Assembly (NCBI GenBank): GCA_965237875.1 | Contig: CBDEGP010000001.1 | Coordinates: forward strand, 434,001-498,000 | DNA length: 64,000 nt | Direction: 5' to 3' | Source: DAOUJI01 sp965237875 | Lineage (GTDB): Bacteria > Chloroflexota > Dehalococcoidia > Lucifugimonadales > JAGWBF01 | Shown: positions 15,810 through 25,047 of the stretch, one piece after another | Layout of the letters: the number at the start of each line of letters is the position of its first letter | Numbering within the stretch: position 1 is the first letter of the stretch | Translations under genes and position numbers: made by a program | Notes under the pieces: generated by a model | Told to the model about the DNA's origin: nothing | The model's database searches: none | The model's input: only the letters and a program-made list of their open reading frames with translations

Positions 15810-16394
15810 GACCAACTGCACGCAGGGTATCCACAGCATCACCGGCAACGCATAGGGCCTCGAGGGCGCCTCGCCGCTGCTTGGCGCTGCCACACTGTAG
15901 CTGTTTAACCTGGCCGTGGCCCCGCGGCTCCCCTAAAGGCCTGCACATTGCCCTGTTTGCCGGAGGATGGAGGTGTGTTTTCTTAGCAAACCTGCGGAGC
16001 CTGGGAGGGCGATTGACAACAAAAAGGGGCGGCGCTAGAGTGTGACGCATCGTCCCTGCGCGGTCATGTTGGAGCAGACAAGTTGAGCCGGGGAATTCCG
16101 GCCTGCTTCTACTGCACCGTCCGGGCCATCATTGTGGACGACAGGACCTGCGGCTTCTCCACCCCTGCGGCTCAGGCGTCACATAAGAAGCATAAGCGCC
16201 GTCTGGCGCCGCCCGACGTGTAAGCAGGTTCTCCAGAAGAGTCGACGGGCCAGGAGCTTACAGAGCGCTGGGGCCGTCTTTACAGCCTGTATCGAGCTTG
16301 GGCAAGTCGGTCCGCCGGGGAGCGGCGCCGGATCACCCGGAACCCGGTCGAGGAGCGATGATCCAGAGATCTTGGACCTGGCGATAGGGACGAG
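15810..16394. other. Intergenic region upstream of ABC permease genes
   Basis: About 585 bp in which I see no recognisable gene. A binding-protein gene, common at this position in peptide transporter operons, is absent. The promoter of the permease operon is presumably here. Confidence 0.45.
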
Positions 16395-17354
16395 ATGCAG
16401 GCTTACCTAGTCAAAAGGGTGCTCCTCTTCATCCCGACCATTTTGTTGGTCACCGCCTTTGTCTTCCTTCTGCTCCGTATCGTCCCTGGTGACCCCGCCG
16501 TCATGCTCCTTTCGGGACAAGAGGGGCTCGAGGAATACACTGATGAAGACCTGGCCGCGATGCGGGCCAAGCTGGGCACCGACGCCAGCCTGGCCAAGCA
16601 GTATGGGAGATGGATGTGGGGCATGCTCCACCTGGACTTCGGCAATTCCATCTTCTACACTACCCCGGTCTGGGAAGACATCAAGACCAAGTTCCCCATC
16701 ACCCTGGAGCTCACCGTCATCTCACTGTTGATGTCTTTCGCGGTCGCCATCCCGCTGGGGGTGGTCTCCGCCATAAACCAGGACAAGCCGGCAGACTACG
16801 CCAGCAGGATCATCACCCTCATCGGCATTGCCTTACCCAACTTCTGGGTGGGCATCATGGTGATTTTCATTCTGTCTAACTATTTCAACTGGCTTCCCCC
16901 ATTGGGCTATGTCAATTTCCAGGACGGGCCGTGGGACAACCTCCAGCAGATGTTTTTCCCAGCCCTGCCTCTGGCTCTATCCCAGACGGCCTTCGTGGCC
17001 AGGATCACGCGTTCGGCGACCCTGGAGGTGTTTCGGGAGGACTATATCCGCACGGCCCGGGCCAAGGGGCTTGGCGAGATGGTCGTTATCGGCCGCCACG
17101 CGCTCAAAAACGCCATGTTGCCCGTCATAACGGTCATGGCCTACGAGTTCGGGCGCCTCATGGGGGGCACCGTAATAATCGAGAACATTTTTAACATACC
17201 AGGAATGGGAAGACTGCTCGTCACCGCCATCTCCCGTCGGGACTTCCCCGTGGTCCAGGCCATTGTTGTCGTGATAACGGCGCTGGTGCTGGTGCTCAAC
17301 GTAATCACGGACCTGGTCTACAGCTGGCTGAATCCCAGGATCCGTTACGCCTAG
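16395..17354 (+). CDS. Peptide/nickel-type ABC transporter permease (DppB/OppB family)
   Basis: The 319-residue inner-membrane protein has about six transmembrane segments, beginning YLVKRVLLFIPTILLVTAFV. The family N-terminal RIVPGDPA motif is present. The cytoplasmic EAA loop reads EDYIRTARAKGLGEMVVIGR, then HALKNAMLPVI, and docks on the ATPase. The C-terminal LVYSWLNPRIRYA is typical. ATG 16395 follows AGGGACGAG. It pairs with the permease 24 bp downstream. No ATPase genes (DppD/DppF type) are in the window; a suitable binding lipoprotein is at 26467. The substrate could be a peptide or another small organic compound. Confidence 0.92.
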   Translation: MQAYLVKRVLLFIPTILLVTAFVFLLLRIVPGDPAVMLLSGQEGLEEYTDEDLAAMRAKLGTDASLAKQYGRWMWGMLHLDFGNSIFYTTPVWEDIKTKFPITLELTVISLLMSFAVAIPLGVVSAINQDKPADYASRIITLIGIALPNFWVGIMVIFILSNYFNWLPPLGYVNFQDGPWDNLQQMFFPALPLALSQTAFVARITRSATLEVFREDYIRTARAKGLGEMVVIGRHALKNAMLPVITVMAYEFGRLMGGTVIIENIFNIPGMGRLLVTAISRRDFPVVQAIVVVITALVLVLNVITDLVYSWLNPRIRYA

Positions 17355-17378
17355 CCTACGTCAAACCAAGAGAGGGAC

Positions 17379-18296
17379 ATGAATCAGGACAGAGGAGCCT
17401 CTGCAGCGAGCCTTCCCGAGGCCGAGTTGAATGGCGTGAGGGTCAAGCAGCCCATTTGGCGGCACGTCGCCATGTTCTTCAGGAAAAAACCGTTGGGGGC
17501 CTTCGGGGCCACAGTGGCAATTCTACTGGTGGTTGTGGCCATCTTCGCCCCATTGATCAAAACCCAGGAGGAGTTCACCACCGACCACACACGGCTCTAT
17601 GCCGCTCCCAGCTCGGAGATGCTCTTTGGCGGCGACGAGCTGGGTAGGGACGTATTCAGCAGGATCGTCATGGGCGCCAGAATCTCCCTGAAGGTGGGCC
17701 TGATCAGCGCCTTCATTGGATCCAGCATAGGTCTTGTGATAGGCGTCAGCAGCGCCTATTTCGGGGGGGCGTTGGACCTGACCGTCCAACGTTTTATAGA
17801 CGGCATGATATCCTTTCCCGCCCTCGTGCTGGCCATCGCCATAGTGGCCGCCTTAGGGTCCTCCATCAACAACGTTATTATCGCCTTATCCATCTTATTC
17901 ATACCCAGTACAGCGCGGCTGATCCGCTCCCAGGCCCTGGCCGTCAAAGAGATGGACTTCGTCCTGGCGGCCCGTTCCGTGGGCGCGGGGCACGTTCGCA
18001 TCATGTTCCGCCACATAGTCCCCCAAGTGACTGCGGTGCTGATCGTCATCATTACCTACCAGGTGGGAGTGGCGATCATAGCGGAGGCCAGCCTGAGCTT
18101 CTTGGGCCTGGGCGCCAGTCCCGACGAGCCGTCTTGGGGAGGGATGCTGAAGGGGGCCACAAAGAACTACGTTGGCGTGGGTCCCTGGCTCCCCTTATTC
18201 CCCGGGCTTTCCATAGCCATCGTTGTATTTTCCTGGAACCTGCTGGGCGACTCCCTCAGGGACGTACTGGACCCGCGTCTGCGAGGAAGCAGGTAA
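17379..18296 (+). CDS. Peptide/nickel-type ABC transporter permease (DppC/OppC family)
   Basis: The 305-residue partner permease has a cytoplasmic N-terminal extension ending at RHVAMFFRKKPLGAFGATVA, which leads into the first membrane segment. The periplasmic FGGDELGRDVFSRIVMGARI is characteristic of DppC proteins. The EAA loop reads KEMDFVLAARSVGAGHVRIM, then FRHIVPQ. The end, GDSLRDVLDPRLRGSR, is the family's normal C-terminus. It lies 24 bp after the DppB-type gene and forms the heterodimeric channel with it. The amidohydrolase and CocE genes follow on the same strand, so imported compounds may be hydrolysed by their products. Confidence 0.92.
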   Translation: MNQDRGASAASLPEAELNGVRVKQPIWRHVAMFFRKKPLGAFGATVAILLVVVAIFAPLIKTQEEFTTDHTRLYAAPSSEMLFGGDELGRDVFSRIVMGARISLKVGLISAFIGSSIGLVIGVSSAYFGGALDLTVQRFIDGMISFPALVLAIAIVAALGSSINNVIIALSILFIPSTARLIRSQALAVKEMDFVLAARSVGAGHVRIMFRHIVPQVTAVLIVIITYQVGVAIIAEASLSFLGLGASPDEPSWGGMLKGATKNYVGVGPWLPLFPGLSIAIVVFSWNLLGDSLRDVLDPRLRGSR

Positions 18297-18412
18297 CGGC
18301 CGGGGTCTCCGGCTGCCGGAGTTCGTTGACAACCATGTAGGGTCTCAATACAATCGTCCAACCAGGCAAGGGCTGGGTTGTACTGGGAATATCCAGACAA
18401 AAGAGGCAAGAC

Positions 18413-19561
18413 ATGGCGAAAATTGGGCTCAAGGTGATGGATTCCGACATGCATATCTTCGAGCCAGCGGACCTGTGGCAGCGGTACATCGACCCGGAGT
18501 TCGAGCGGCGCGCTCCCGTGGGACTGAGCCGGCACCGGAGAGATATGGGCATAACCCTGGACGGTGTGAACATCCAGTTCGGAGCGCCGTTGTTGCCGGG
18601 CAGGCCCCAGCCTTCCCCTAATCCTCTAGTTCAAGAGAGAGTTGAGCAGGAGAGGAGAAAACAGGACGCCATATACACAGACGGCGAGGAACACGGCTGG
18701 GACGCCGCTTCCCAGTTGCGGGCCATGGACACGGAAGGCATTGACGTAGCCGTCCTTTTCCCCAGCCGTGGGCTGACTATACTGGCCGTCGATGGAATGG
18801 ACCCGGCTTTGGCTCTAGCCATCTCCCGGGCCTATAACAACTGGCTGCACGACTTCTGTCAGGGCGGCCCCGACCGCCTCTTCGGGGCAGCGATGATCCC
18901 GCCCTTCGACGTGGAAGATGCGGTGACCGAGACCCGCCGTTGCGTGGAAGAGCTCGGCTTCAGGTGTATATTTATGCGCCCCAACGTCATCAATGGCCGG
19001 AACTGGCATGACTCTTACTACGACCCCCTGTGGGCTGAGTGCCAGCGGCTGCGGGCGCCGGTGGGCCTCCATGAAGGAGCAAACCCGCCCTATATAAATC
19101 AGGTTGGGAAGAGCTTGGGTTCCAACATGCTGATACATGCATGCAGCCATCCCATGGAAATGATGCTGGCGGCCGTGAGCTTTTGTGGAGGGGGAGTGTT
19201 GGCCCGATACCCCGAGTTAAAGGTCGGCTTTCTGGAAGCGAACTCCTCCTGGGCGCCCTGGCTGATGTGGCGGTTGGACGAACACTACGAGGCGCAGGGA
19301 TACCGGCATCCAGAGCTGAAGAAGCATCCCAGCGAGTACTTCAAGGGACAGTGCTTCGTCAACATGGAGCCCGGCGAATGGCCGGCCAAGCACCTGGAGG
19401 ACCTGGGTTACGGAGATACGGTCGTATTCTCCACCGACTATCCACATGGGGACGGCAAATACCCCCACGCAGTGGAAAGTTTCCTCACAATGGACTTGTC
19501 GCCTGAGGCGAAGCGGAAGTGCCTATGGGATAACTGCGCCCGTCTCTACAACTTCTCCTGA
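18413..19561 (+). CDS. Amidohydrolase-2 family (PF04909) metal-dependent hydrolase
   Basis: This 382-residue TIM-barrel hydrolase has an N-terminal metal site MDSDMHIFEPADLW (Asp12, His14). Mid-barrel residues lie in RCIFMRPNVINGRNWHD and LIHACSHPMEMM. The C-terminal metal/acid motif is VVFSTDYPHGDGKYPHAVES, ending in WDNCARLYNF. Relatives decarboxylate or hydrolyse aromatic and carboxylic substrates. ATG 18413 is preceded by AGAGG. It follows the two permease genes by 116 bp and precedes the CocE-type hydrolase, suggesting one catabolic transcription unit. The first metal motif is D-x-H instead of the common H-x-H, which is a recurring variant in this family. Confidence 0.9.
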   Translation: MAKIGLKVMDSDMHIFEPADLWQRYIDPEFERRAPVGLSRHRRDMGITLDGVNIQFGAPLLPGRPQPSPNPLVQERVEQERRKQDAIYTDGEEHGWDAASQLRAMDTEGIDVAVLFPSRGLTILAVDGMDPALALAISRAYNNWLHDFCQGGPDRLFGAAMIPPFDVEDAVTETRRCVEELGFRCIFMRPNVINGRNWHDSYYDPLWAECQRLRAPVGLHEGANPPYINQVGKSLGSNMLIHACSHPMEMMLAAVSFCGGGVLARYPELKVGFLEANSSWAPWLMWRLDEHYEAQGYRHPELKKHPSEYFKGQCFVNMEPGEWPAKHLEDLGYGDTVVFSTDYPHGDGKYPHAVESFLTMDLSPEAKRKCLWDNCARLYNFS

Positions 19562-19705
19562 ACCGCAGGCATCTTAACGGTTCTCGCCCCAAAGGTCGTC
19601 TTCCTGAGGTCCTTGGCCTGCGCTGTAAGACCGGTAAGGCGACATCTCCCGGTCCCTCGGTCCCTCAAGAGCTTGCGAGCGGCAGAAACACCCGGGGAGT
19701 GTGTT

Positions 19706-21472
19706 ATGACCACGTTCATGGGGCCTCATGTGTCTATGAAGGTCGAGACCGATGTTCCCGTGCCGGCGAGAGACGGCGCCCGGCTCTACGCGGATGTCTA
19801 CCGCCCGGACACCAACGACAGGGTTCCCGTGCTGTTGCAGCGCACCCCGTACAACAAAGCGCTGCCGTATGCCCGCAGCGGCGTGCTGGACGCGCTGCGG
19901 GCCGTATCCCACGGCTTTGCCGTGGTTATACAGGACGCCCGGGGCCGGTACACCTCCGATGGAGAGTTTTATCCCTTCTTGAACGAGATAGACGACGGCT
20001 ACGACACCGTGGAGTGGTGCGCCGCCCAACCCTGGAGCAGTGGGAAGGTGGGCATGTACGGCAGCTCATACGTGGGCGCCACCCAGTGGCTCGCCGCCGT
20101 CTCCCGCCCGCCATCCCTGGCCGCCATCGCTCCACGCGTCACGGCATCGGACTATTACGAGGGTTGGACGTACCAGGGGGGCGCCTTTGCACTGGGCTTC
20201 GCCGTCTCCTGGACCATGTCTCAGTTAGCCCTGGGCAACATAGCGAAGATATCTCGTGACAAGTCCCTGCCCCCGGGCATCGGCGCTTCCCTTGTGGGAG
20301 CGGTGGACCGGATGGAGGAGACCCTGCAATACCTCCCAACGGAGGAGTTCCCTCACTTCAAGGGAGAAATAGCCCCTTACTTTTACGACTGGCTGGCCCA
20401 CCCGAGCGCCGACGATTACTGGAAACGCTGGAAGATCGAAGACCGCCACGATCAGATAGCTGTACCCGCCTTGAATGTAGGGGGTTGGCACGACATATTT
20501 CTGAAGGGCACCCTTCGCAACTACGTGGGCATGAGGGAGAAGGGACTGACGGAGACGTCGCGCACGGGCCAGAAACTCGTAGTCGGTCCCTGGAACCACG
20601 GAGGGTCCCGGGGGGCGGGGATATCAGGTGAGATGTATTTCGGGGTAATGTCCGCCGACTCTGCCATAGACTTGCCGGGCCTGTTTCTCAGATGGCATGA
20701 CTTCTGGCTGAAGGGAGTGGACAACGGCATACTGGACGAGCCTCCCGTGCGCGTATTCGTGATGGGAGAGAACGTCTGGCGTTACGAGCAGGAGTGGCCC
20801 CTGGCGCGCACCCAATACCTGGATTACTATTTCCACAGCAGCGGGAGGGCCAACACGCTCAATGGAGACGGGAGCCTGTCCAGAGACCGTCCGGGCGCTG
20901 AACCGCCCGATGTTTTCCTCTACGACCCCAGGGCGCCGGTCCCCACAAAGGGCGGAGGTCTTTGCTGCAACGCCGCCGTCCTTCCCGGCGGCCCCTTCGA
21001 CCAGCGTTCAATAGAAGCACGCCAGGACGTGCTGGTGTATACGTCGCCTGAGTTGAGCGAAGACCTGGAGGTGACCGGGCCAGTCACCGTGACCCTGTAT
21101 GCCGCCACGTCCGCCACTGACACCGACTTCACCGCCAAGCTGGTGGACGTGTGTCCCTGCGGTTGCACCCGCAGCCTCGCCGACGGAATCATACGAGCCC
21201 GCTACCGGGAATCTCTGTCCGAGGGAAAGCTGGTCGAGCCGGGCGGTGTGTACGCGTATACCATAGACCTGGTGGCTACCAGCAACGTCTTCAAAGCAGG
21301 TCACCGCATCCGCGTGGACGTGTCCAGCAGCAACTTCCCGCGTTTCGACAGGAACCCGAACACGGGACGGGAGCCCTGGCAGGAGACGGAGCTAAGGCCG
21401 GCGGCCCAAACAGTTTTTCACACCGACCAACATGCCTCACACGTCACCCTGCCGGTCATCCCACGAGACTAG
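19706..21472 (+). CDS. CocE/NonD family serine hydrolase (S15-like)
   Basis: The 588-residue protein has the CocE layout. An N-terminal alpha/beta hydrolase carries nucleophile Ser121 in YGSSYVGATQW, the acid in NVGGWHDIFLKG and the His in VVGPWNHGGSRG. A C-terminal jelly-roll domain follows (VTGPVTVTLYAATSATDTDF, then FKAGHRIRVDVSSSNFPRFD). Members cleave acyl esters or amides such as cocaine or nonactin, or act as X-Pro dipeptidyl peptidases. ATG 19706 is chosen because GGGGAG lies 6 nt upstream. The frame is open 31 codons further up, but that part has no family similarity. It is the last gene of the plus-strand catabolic group. Confidence 0.9.
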   Translation: MTTFMGPHVSMKVETDVPVPARDGARLYADVYRPDTNDRVPVLLQRTPYNKALPYARSGVLDALRAVSHGFAVVIQDARGRYTSDGEFYPFLNEIDDGYDTVEWCAAQPWSSGKVGMYGSSYVGATQWLAAVSRPPSLAAIAPRVTASDYYEGWTYQGGAFALGFAVSWTMSQLALGNIAKISRDKSLPPGIGASLVGAVDRMEETLQYLPTEEFPHFKGEIAPYFYDWLAHPSADDYWKRWKIEDRHDQIAVPALNVGGWHDIFLKGTLRNYVGMREKGLTETSRTGQKLVVGPWNHGGSRGAGISGEMYFGVMSADSAIDLPGLFLRWHDFWLKGVDNGILDEPPVRVFVMGENVWRYEQEWPLARTQYLDYYFHSSGRANTLNGDGSLSRDRPGAEPPDVFLYDPRAPVPTKGGGLCCNAAVLPGGPFDQRSIEARQDVLVYTSPELSEDLEVTGPVTVTLYAATSATDTDFTAKLVDVCPCGCTRSLADGIIRARYRESLSEGKLVEPGGVYAYTIDLVATSNVFKAGHRIRVDVSSSNFPRFDRNPNTGREPWQETELRPAAQTVFHTDQHASHVTLPVIPRD

Positions 21473-21601
21473 CGCCCAGTCGGACGCTCACAACCGGAGC
21501 CTCTTCTTCAGGCAGAGGGGTGGCCCGTAGGCCGGGGCGGGAATACGCACGGGCGTTCGCCATCCGCGGCGGCGCCGGCAGACCAGAGTCTACGGGTCCG
21601 C

Positions 21602-22351
21602 CTACTGGGCAGTCCTGCCCCCGTCGATGATCAGCTCCGAGCCCGTGACGTAGGAGGACTCGTCGGAGGCCAGATACAGGACCAAGTGGGCGACGTCCAG
21701 TGGTGTGCCGATCCTGTCAAGCGGGTAGATGTGCGCTAGGTCCTCCAGGCTCACGCCGGGGGCCGCCTCCCGGAGCATGGGGGTGTCAATCGAGCCGGGA
21801 TGGACCGAGTTGCACCGGATGTTGTCCTTGGCGTGCTGGACGGCAGTGGCCCTTGAGAAGAGACGGACCGCCCCTTTGCTGGCGGTGTAGGCGCCTTTGT
21901 TCGCGGAACCGGTAATCGCCAGCGCCGAGGAGATGTTGACGATGGACCCGCCTCCCGCCTGCCTCATCGCAGGGATAGCGCACTTGGTTCCCAAAAACAC
22001 TCCCTTGGCGTTGACCGCCATGACCCGGTCCCACTCCTCCTCGGTGGTGTCCTCTATGCTCGCTGTAAAAACGATCCCCGCATTGTTCACCAGGATGTCC
22101 AGCTTGCCGTAGGAGCTTACCGCTGCGTCCACAGCGGACTGCCAGTCCCCGTTGTTGGTCACGTCCAAGTGCACGTAGAGGGCCTCGCCCCCCAGCTCAT
22201 GGACCCTGGCTTCCACTCCCCTGCCCTCTTCGTCCAGTATGTCCCCAAAAACTACGTTGGCCCCCTCCTTGGCGAACAGTTCGGCCTCCGCCGCGCCCTG
22301 GCCCCTGGCGCCTCCGCTGATAAGGGCGACCTTCCCATCCAGCCTTCCCAT
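21602..22351 (-). CDS. Short-chain dehydrogenase/reductase (classical SDR)
   Basis: The 249-residue protein shows the NAD(P)-binding ALISGGARGQGAAEAELF, the NNAGI motif (LDILVNNAGIVFTAS), the catalytic Ser region SIVNISSALAIT, the catalytic Tyr-Lys pair YTASKGA, and the usual C-terminus GSELIIDGGRTAQ. The Asp in VFGDILDEE after the second strand suggests NAD preference. ATG 22351 has AGGTGGAG directly upstream; the frame is open much further but without similarity. It is the third gene of the minus-strand unit LLM-hydrolase-SDR. It probably oxidises an alcohol intermediate produced by the other two. Confidence 0.92.
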   Translation of the reverse strand: MGRLDGKVALISGGARGQGAAEAELFAKEGANVVFGDILDEEGRGVEARVHELGGEALYVHLDVTNNGDWQSAVDAAVSSYGKLDILVNNAGIVFTASIEDTTEEEWDRVMAVNAKGVFLGTKCAIPAMRQAGGGSIVNISSALAITGSANKGAYTASKGAVRLFSRATAVQHAKDNIRCNSVHPGSIDTPMLREAAPGVSLEDLAHIYPLDRIGTPLDVAHLVLYLASDESSYVTGSELIIDGGRTAQ

Positions 22352-22446
22352 CTCCACCTCCCGATGCGAGACTCCCCCTGGGTCCCGCCGGCGCCTTAGC
22401 CGGGATTGGGCGATTCCGGCGTCCCCGACCCCTGAGAGCCCGTAGG

Positions 22447-23250
22447 TCATTTGCCGGCCAAGAAGTCGTGTGCCAGTCGGGTGAACTCCGCAGGTTTCTC
22501 CATTTCCACGACGTGCCCCGCTCCAGCGATCGCTTCCATGCGCGAATGCCGGATAGCCCCGTGCAAGACTTCGCCGCAGCCGGTGGGCACGACCTTGTCG
22601 TCCGCCCCTACTACAATCAGGGTCGGCGTGGTGATCAGCTTCGCGCGGTCTCTTGTGGTATACGACCACATGTAGGGCTTCCACGTGAGCCGGACGCTCA
22701 TGTCCCGGTTCACCTCCACCTGTTCGGCCTCCTCCGGTGTCCAGTCCTTGCCGTAGTACTCCTGGTACTCCGCACAGGCAGCCGGGTCCGCAAAGGCCTG
22801 TTCCAATGCTTCTTTGGCGTTCCAGCGGTAGTAGTCCCATATTTCTCCATGTTGGGGTTTCACTCCCACCGGATTGACCAGCACCATCTTTGAAAAGATG
22901 TCACGATTGATCGCGGCGATATGTGTCGCAATCCAGGCTCCCATCGAGAAGCCGATGACGCCAACGGGTTTCCTCAGCTTCTGCTCTTCTACAAAGGCGC
23001 TCACCCATACCGCGACGTCGTCGATGGTCATGATCCAGTCAGGACGGCCGGACTGGCCAAAGCCGGGCAGCGACGGTGCGAAAACGGTGTAGCGCTTAGC
23101 AAGTTCTTCGAGCGCCTTCGTCCAGCCCGGTATCCACAACTCACTGTGGAGGATGAGGAGAGGGTCCCCCTGGCCTCCCCTTCGTAGCTGGGTTCGGACT
23201 TCCGCGACTTCCACGAACTCTTCAACATAGTCTTGTGCGCTCGTTGTCAC
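22447..23250 (-). CDS. Alpha/beta hydrolase
   Basis: The 267-residue protein begins at GTG 23250, which has AGGAGGA about 7 nt upstream; an open frame upstream lacks similarity. It has the oxyanion region PLLILHSELWIPG, the strand VFAPSLPGFGQSGRPDW, the nucleophile elbow GVIGFSMGAWIA (Ser), the Asp in TPTLIVVGADDKVVP and the His in AGAGHVVEMEKP. The order matches meta-cleavage-product hydrolases and haloalkane or epoxide-hydrolase relatives. It lies 64 bp after the LLM gene and 95 bp before the SDR gene on the same strand. A pathway of oxygenation (LLM), hydrolysis (this enzyme) and oxidation (SDR) is a reasonable inference. Confidence 0.88.
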   Translation of the reverse strand: MTTSAQDYVEEFVEVAEVRTQLRRGGQGDPLLILHSELWIPGWTKALEELAKRYTVFAPSLPGFGQSGRPDWIMTIDDVAVWVSAFVEEQKLRKPVGVIGFSMGAWIATHIAAINRDIFSKMVLVNPVGVKPQHGEIWDYYRWNAKEALEQAFADPAACAEYQEYYGKDWTPEEAEQVEVNRDMSVRLTWKPYMWSYTTRDRAKLITTPTLIVVGADDKVVPTGCGEVLHGAIRHSRMEAIAGAGHVVEMEKPAEFTRLAHDFLAGK

Positions 23251-23314
23251 GAGGGTCCTCCTGGCCCGATTCCGGGCATTGTGACTGGAAGCCAACGGGC
23301 TCGACCCACTGTCT

Positions 23315-24565
23315 CTAGCTTGCGTTAGCCTCAACGGGGATGCGCTTGTTTGTCGCCGGGTCAACCTCAAGGGGGCCGTCAAGCCCGAGCTCTTTGCCGA
23401 TTTCCTTGAGCGCGGGAATGACTTCCTCTCCCAGAAGTTTTAATGACTTTATAGTTTCGTCATGGGTCATCGTGCCCTCGCCGGTGCGAAGAATCAGGAC
23501 CCCAGGCCGCATGACTTCCAAGATGTGGCGTAATTTCGGCAGCACGGTCTCCGGCGTGCCTGCGACCGAGGCGAGTCGATTAAGTTGGTCCTCCCACGTC
23601 AAGTTGCCCCGGCCGGCGGGCGTTCCGGTGCTGAGTCTTATCTGCCGGGCCGCCGCATACCGCCGGGCCTCGGCCGACTGCAGTCCGGGGAGGTGCGGCA
23701 GCCACGTGCCGGCGATATCCTGCGGCGTGGTTGCGTCGAATGGGCTTCGGACTCCCTCGGTCAGCTTTCGTCCCACTTCCACCGCTTTCTCATCGGTCTC
23801 GTCCACGTGAACGTGAAGCATGTAGCCCAGGTGCTGCGGTCCGGACTCGTACCCGGCTTCTTTAGCCGTATTGTGGTACAGCTCGAACATATCCGTTGAC
23901 TGCTCCGGACCCTGTCCGGACAACCGTATGTAGGGATAGCGCCGCTCGGCCGCCCACCTTACGGTCTCTGGGCTCGTGGTCCCGGGGATCCAAATTGGCG
24001 GATGCGGCTGTTGGTAGGGGAACGACCACGGATTGACGAAGCGGTAGTTATAGTGCTTCCCTTCCCAACGGAACGGCCCCGGGGTCGTCCAGGTTTTCAC
24101 GATGAACTCGTGCGCCTCTTCGAACCGTTCCCGGTTGTAAGAAGGGTTGGCGTTGTGGGAGTAGCTCTCCGAACCCACCCCCCTTACCCAACCGGAAATC
24201 AACCGGCCATAGGAGACCAGGTCGATCATAGCGAGTTGTTCGGCTAACCAAAGGGGGTCATCCCAAAGGGGGAGAATATTGCCGCCCAAGAATATCTTGG
24301 CTCTCTTGGTAACCCTGGCCAGAATAGCGGCTTCGACATTGGTTACACCCTGCATGCAGTAGGGGGCGCTGTGGTGTTCGTTCTTCATGAGAATGTCGAA
24401 CCCAATCTCGTCGGCGTAGATCTTCTCGTCGATCCAACGGTTATAGAGTTGGGCCCCGAGCTGACGGTCGTATTCCCGATTACTGGTAACGAGTACGCCC
24501 GTTCCCCACTTCGGGTCCCACTTCTCTGTTACCCAGGGTTCTTCCGTGAAATAGCCGATTTGCAT
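23315..24565 (-). CDS. Luciferase-like flavin monooxygenase (LLM)
   Basis: The 416-residue protein begins MQIGYFTEEPW at ATG 24565, with AGGAGG 6 nt upstream. It is a complete LLM: DEIGFDILMKNEHHSAPYC, IFLGGNILPLWDDP, GRLISGWVRGVGSES, TTPGPFRWEGKHYNYR and VAGTPETVLPKL. It should oxygenate an organic substrate with reduced flavin supplied by a separate reductase, which is not in the window. It heads the minus-strand unit with an alpha/beta hydrolase and an SDR. It is clearly paralogous to the frameshifted LLM at 25048 (shared TTPGPFRWEG and PWxxPxQxPHP segments), which is transcribed divergently from it. Confidence 0.92.
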   Translation of the reverse strand: MQIGYFTEEPWVTEKWDPKWGTGVLVTSNREYDRQLGAQLYNRWIDEKIYADEIGFDILMKNEHHSAPYCMQGVTNVEAAILARVTKRAKIFLGGNILPLWDDPLWLAEQLAMIDLVSYGRLISGWVRGVGSESYSHNANPSYNRERFEEAHEFIVKTWTTPGPFRWEGKHYNYRFVNPWSFPYQQPHPPIWIPGTTSPETVRWAAERRYPYIRLSGQGPEQSTDMFELYHNTAKEAGYESGPQHLGYMLHVHVDETDEKAVEVGRKLTEGVRSPFDATTPQDIAGTWLPHLPGLQSAEARRYAAARQIRLSTGTPAGRGNLTWEDQLNRLASVAGTPETVLPKLRHILEVMRPGVLILRTGEGTMTHDETIKSLKLLGEEVIPALKEIGKELGLDGPLEVDPATNKRIPVEANAS

Positions 24566-25047
24566 CAGAATCCTCCTGGCCATTTTCCGCCAAAGGACAA
24601 GGGCGCCCTTTGGCGTGATTCTCGGCTGCTACGCTAGTCCTGTTCTGATACCCGTACGGGGTCGCGATGCCGCGGCGGAGCGACTGCCCTGGTCCCCATC
24701 TGCTGCCAGCCCCGGCATGCAGCCGATTGTAGCAAGCCGTCGGGGTCCAGTCAAAGAGTGATTAAACAGGGTCAGGCGGCGACGTCCTCCGCGACCCTCG
24801 TTCCTGCTCTTTGCTGATTCGGGACCTTGTTTTCCCGGTCGAGCCTCCTCATTCCACCCGTTCCAGTATGATCCCAGTATAAGCATGGTAAGGAAGGCAT
24901 CAACGGCGCCCTCTTATCCTTTGGCAGCCGCTCCCTTCCCGCGGGTTCGATCGGTCCTGGTCTTCGCCGTGAGGTTGTTCGGGGGCGATGAACGCCATTG
25001 CCATGTTGTCCGGTGTTATATTATCGTACCGCCAGGAAGGGGGAATA
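24566..25047. other. Divergent intergenic region between two LLM genes
   Basis: About 480 bp with no supported gene. It must contain the promoters of both divergently transcribed LLM genes. I see no clear operator or strong promoter pair. Confidence 0.45.

Noticed and set aside
22352..22840. N-terminal extension of the SDR at 21602 suggested by the long open frame
   Set aside because: The upstream part is Gly/Arg-rich antisense of the neighbouring hydrolase gene, and ATG 22351 has a strong ribosome binding site at the normal SDR start.
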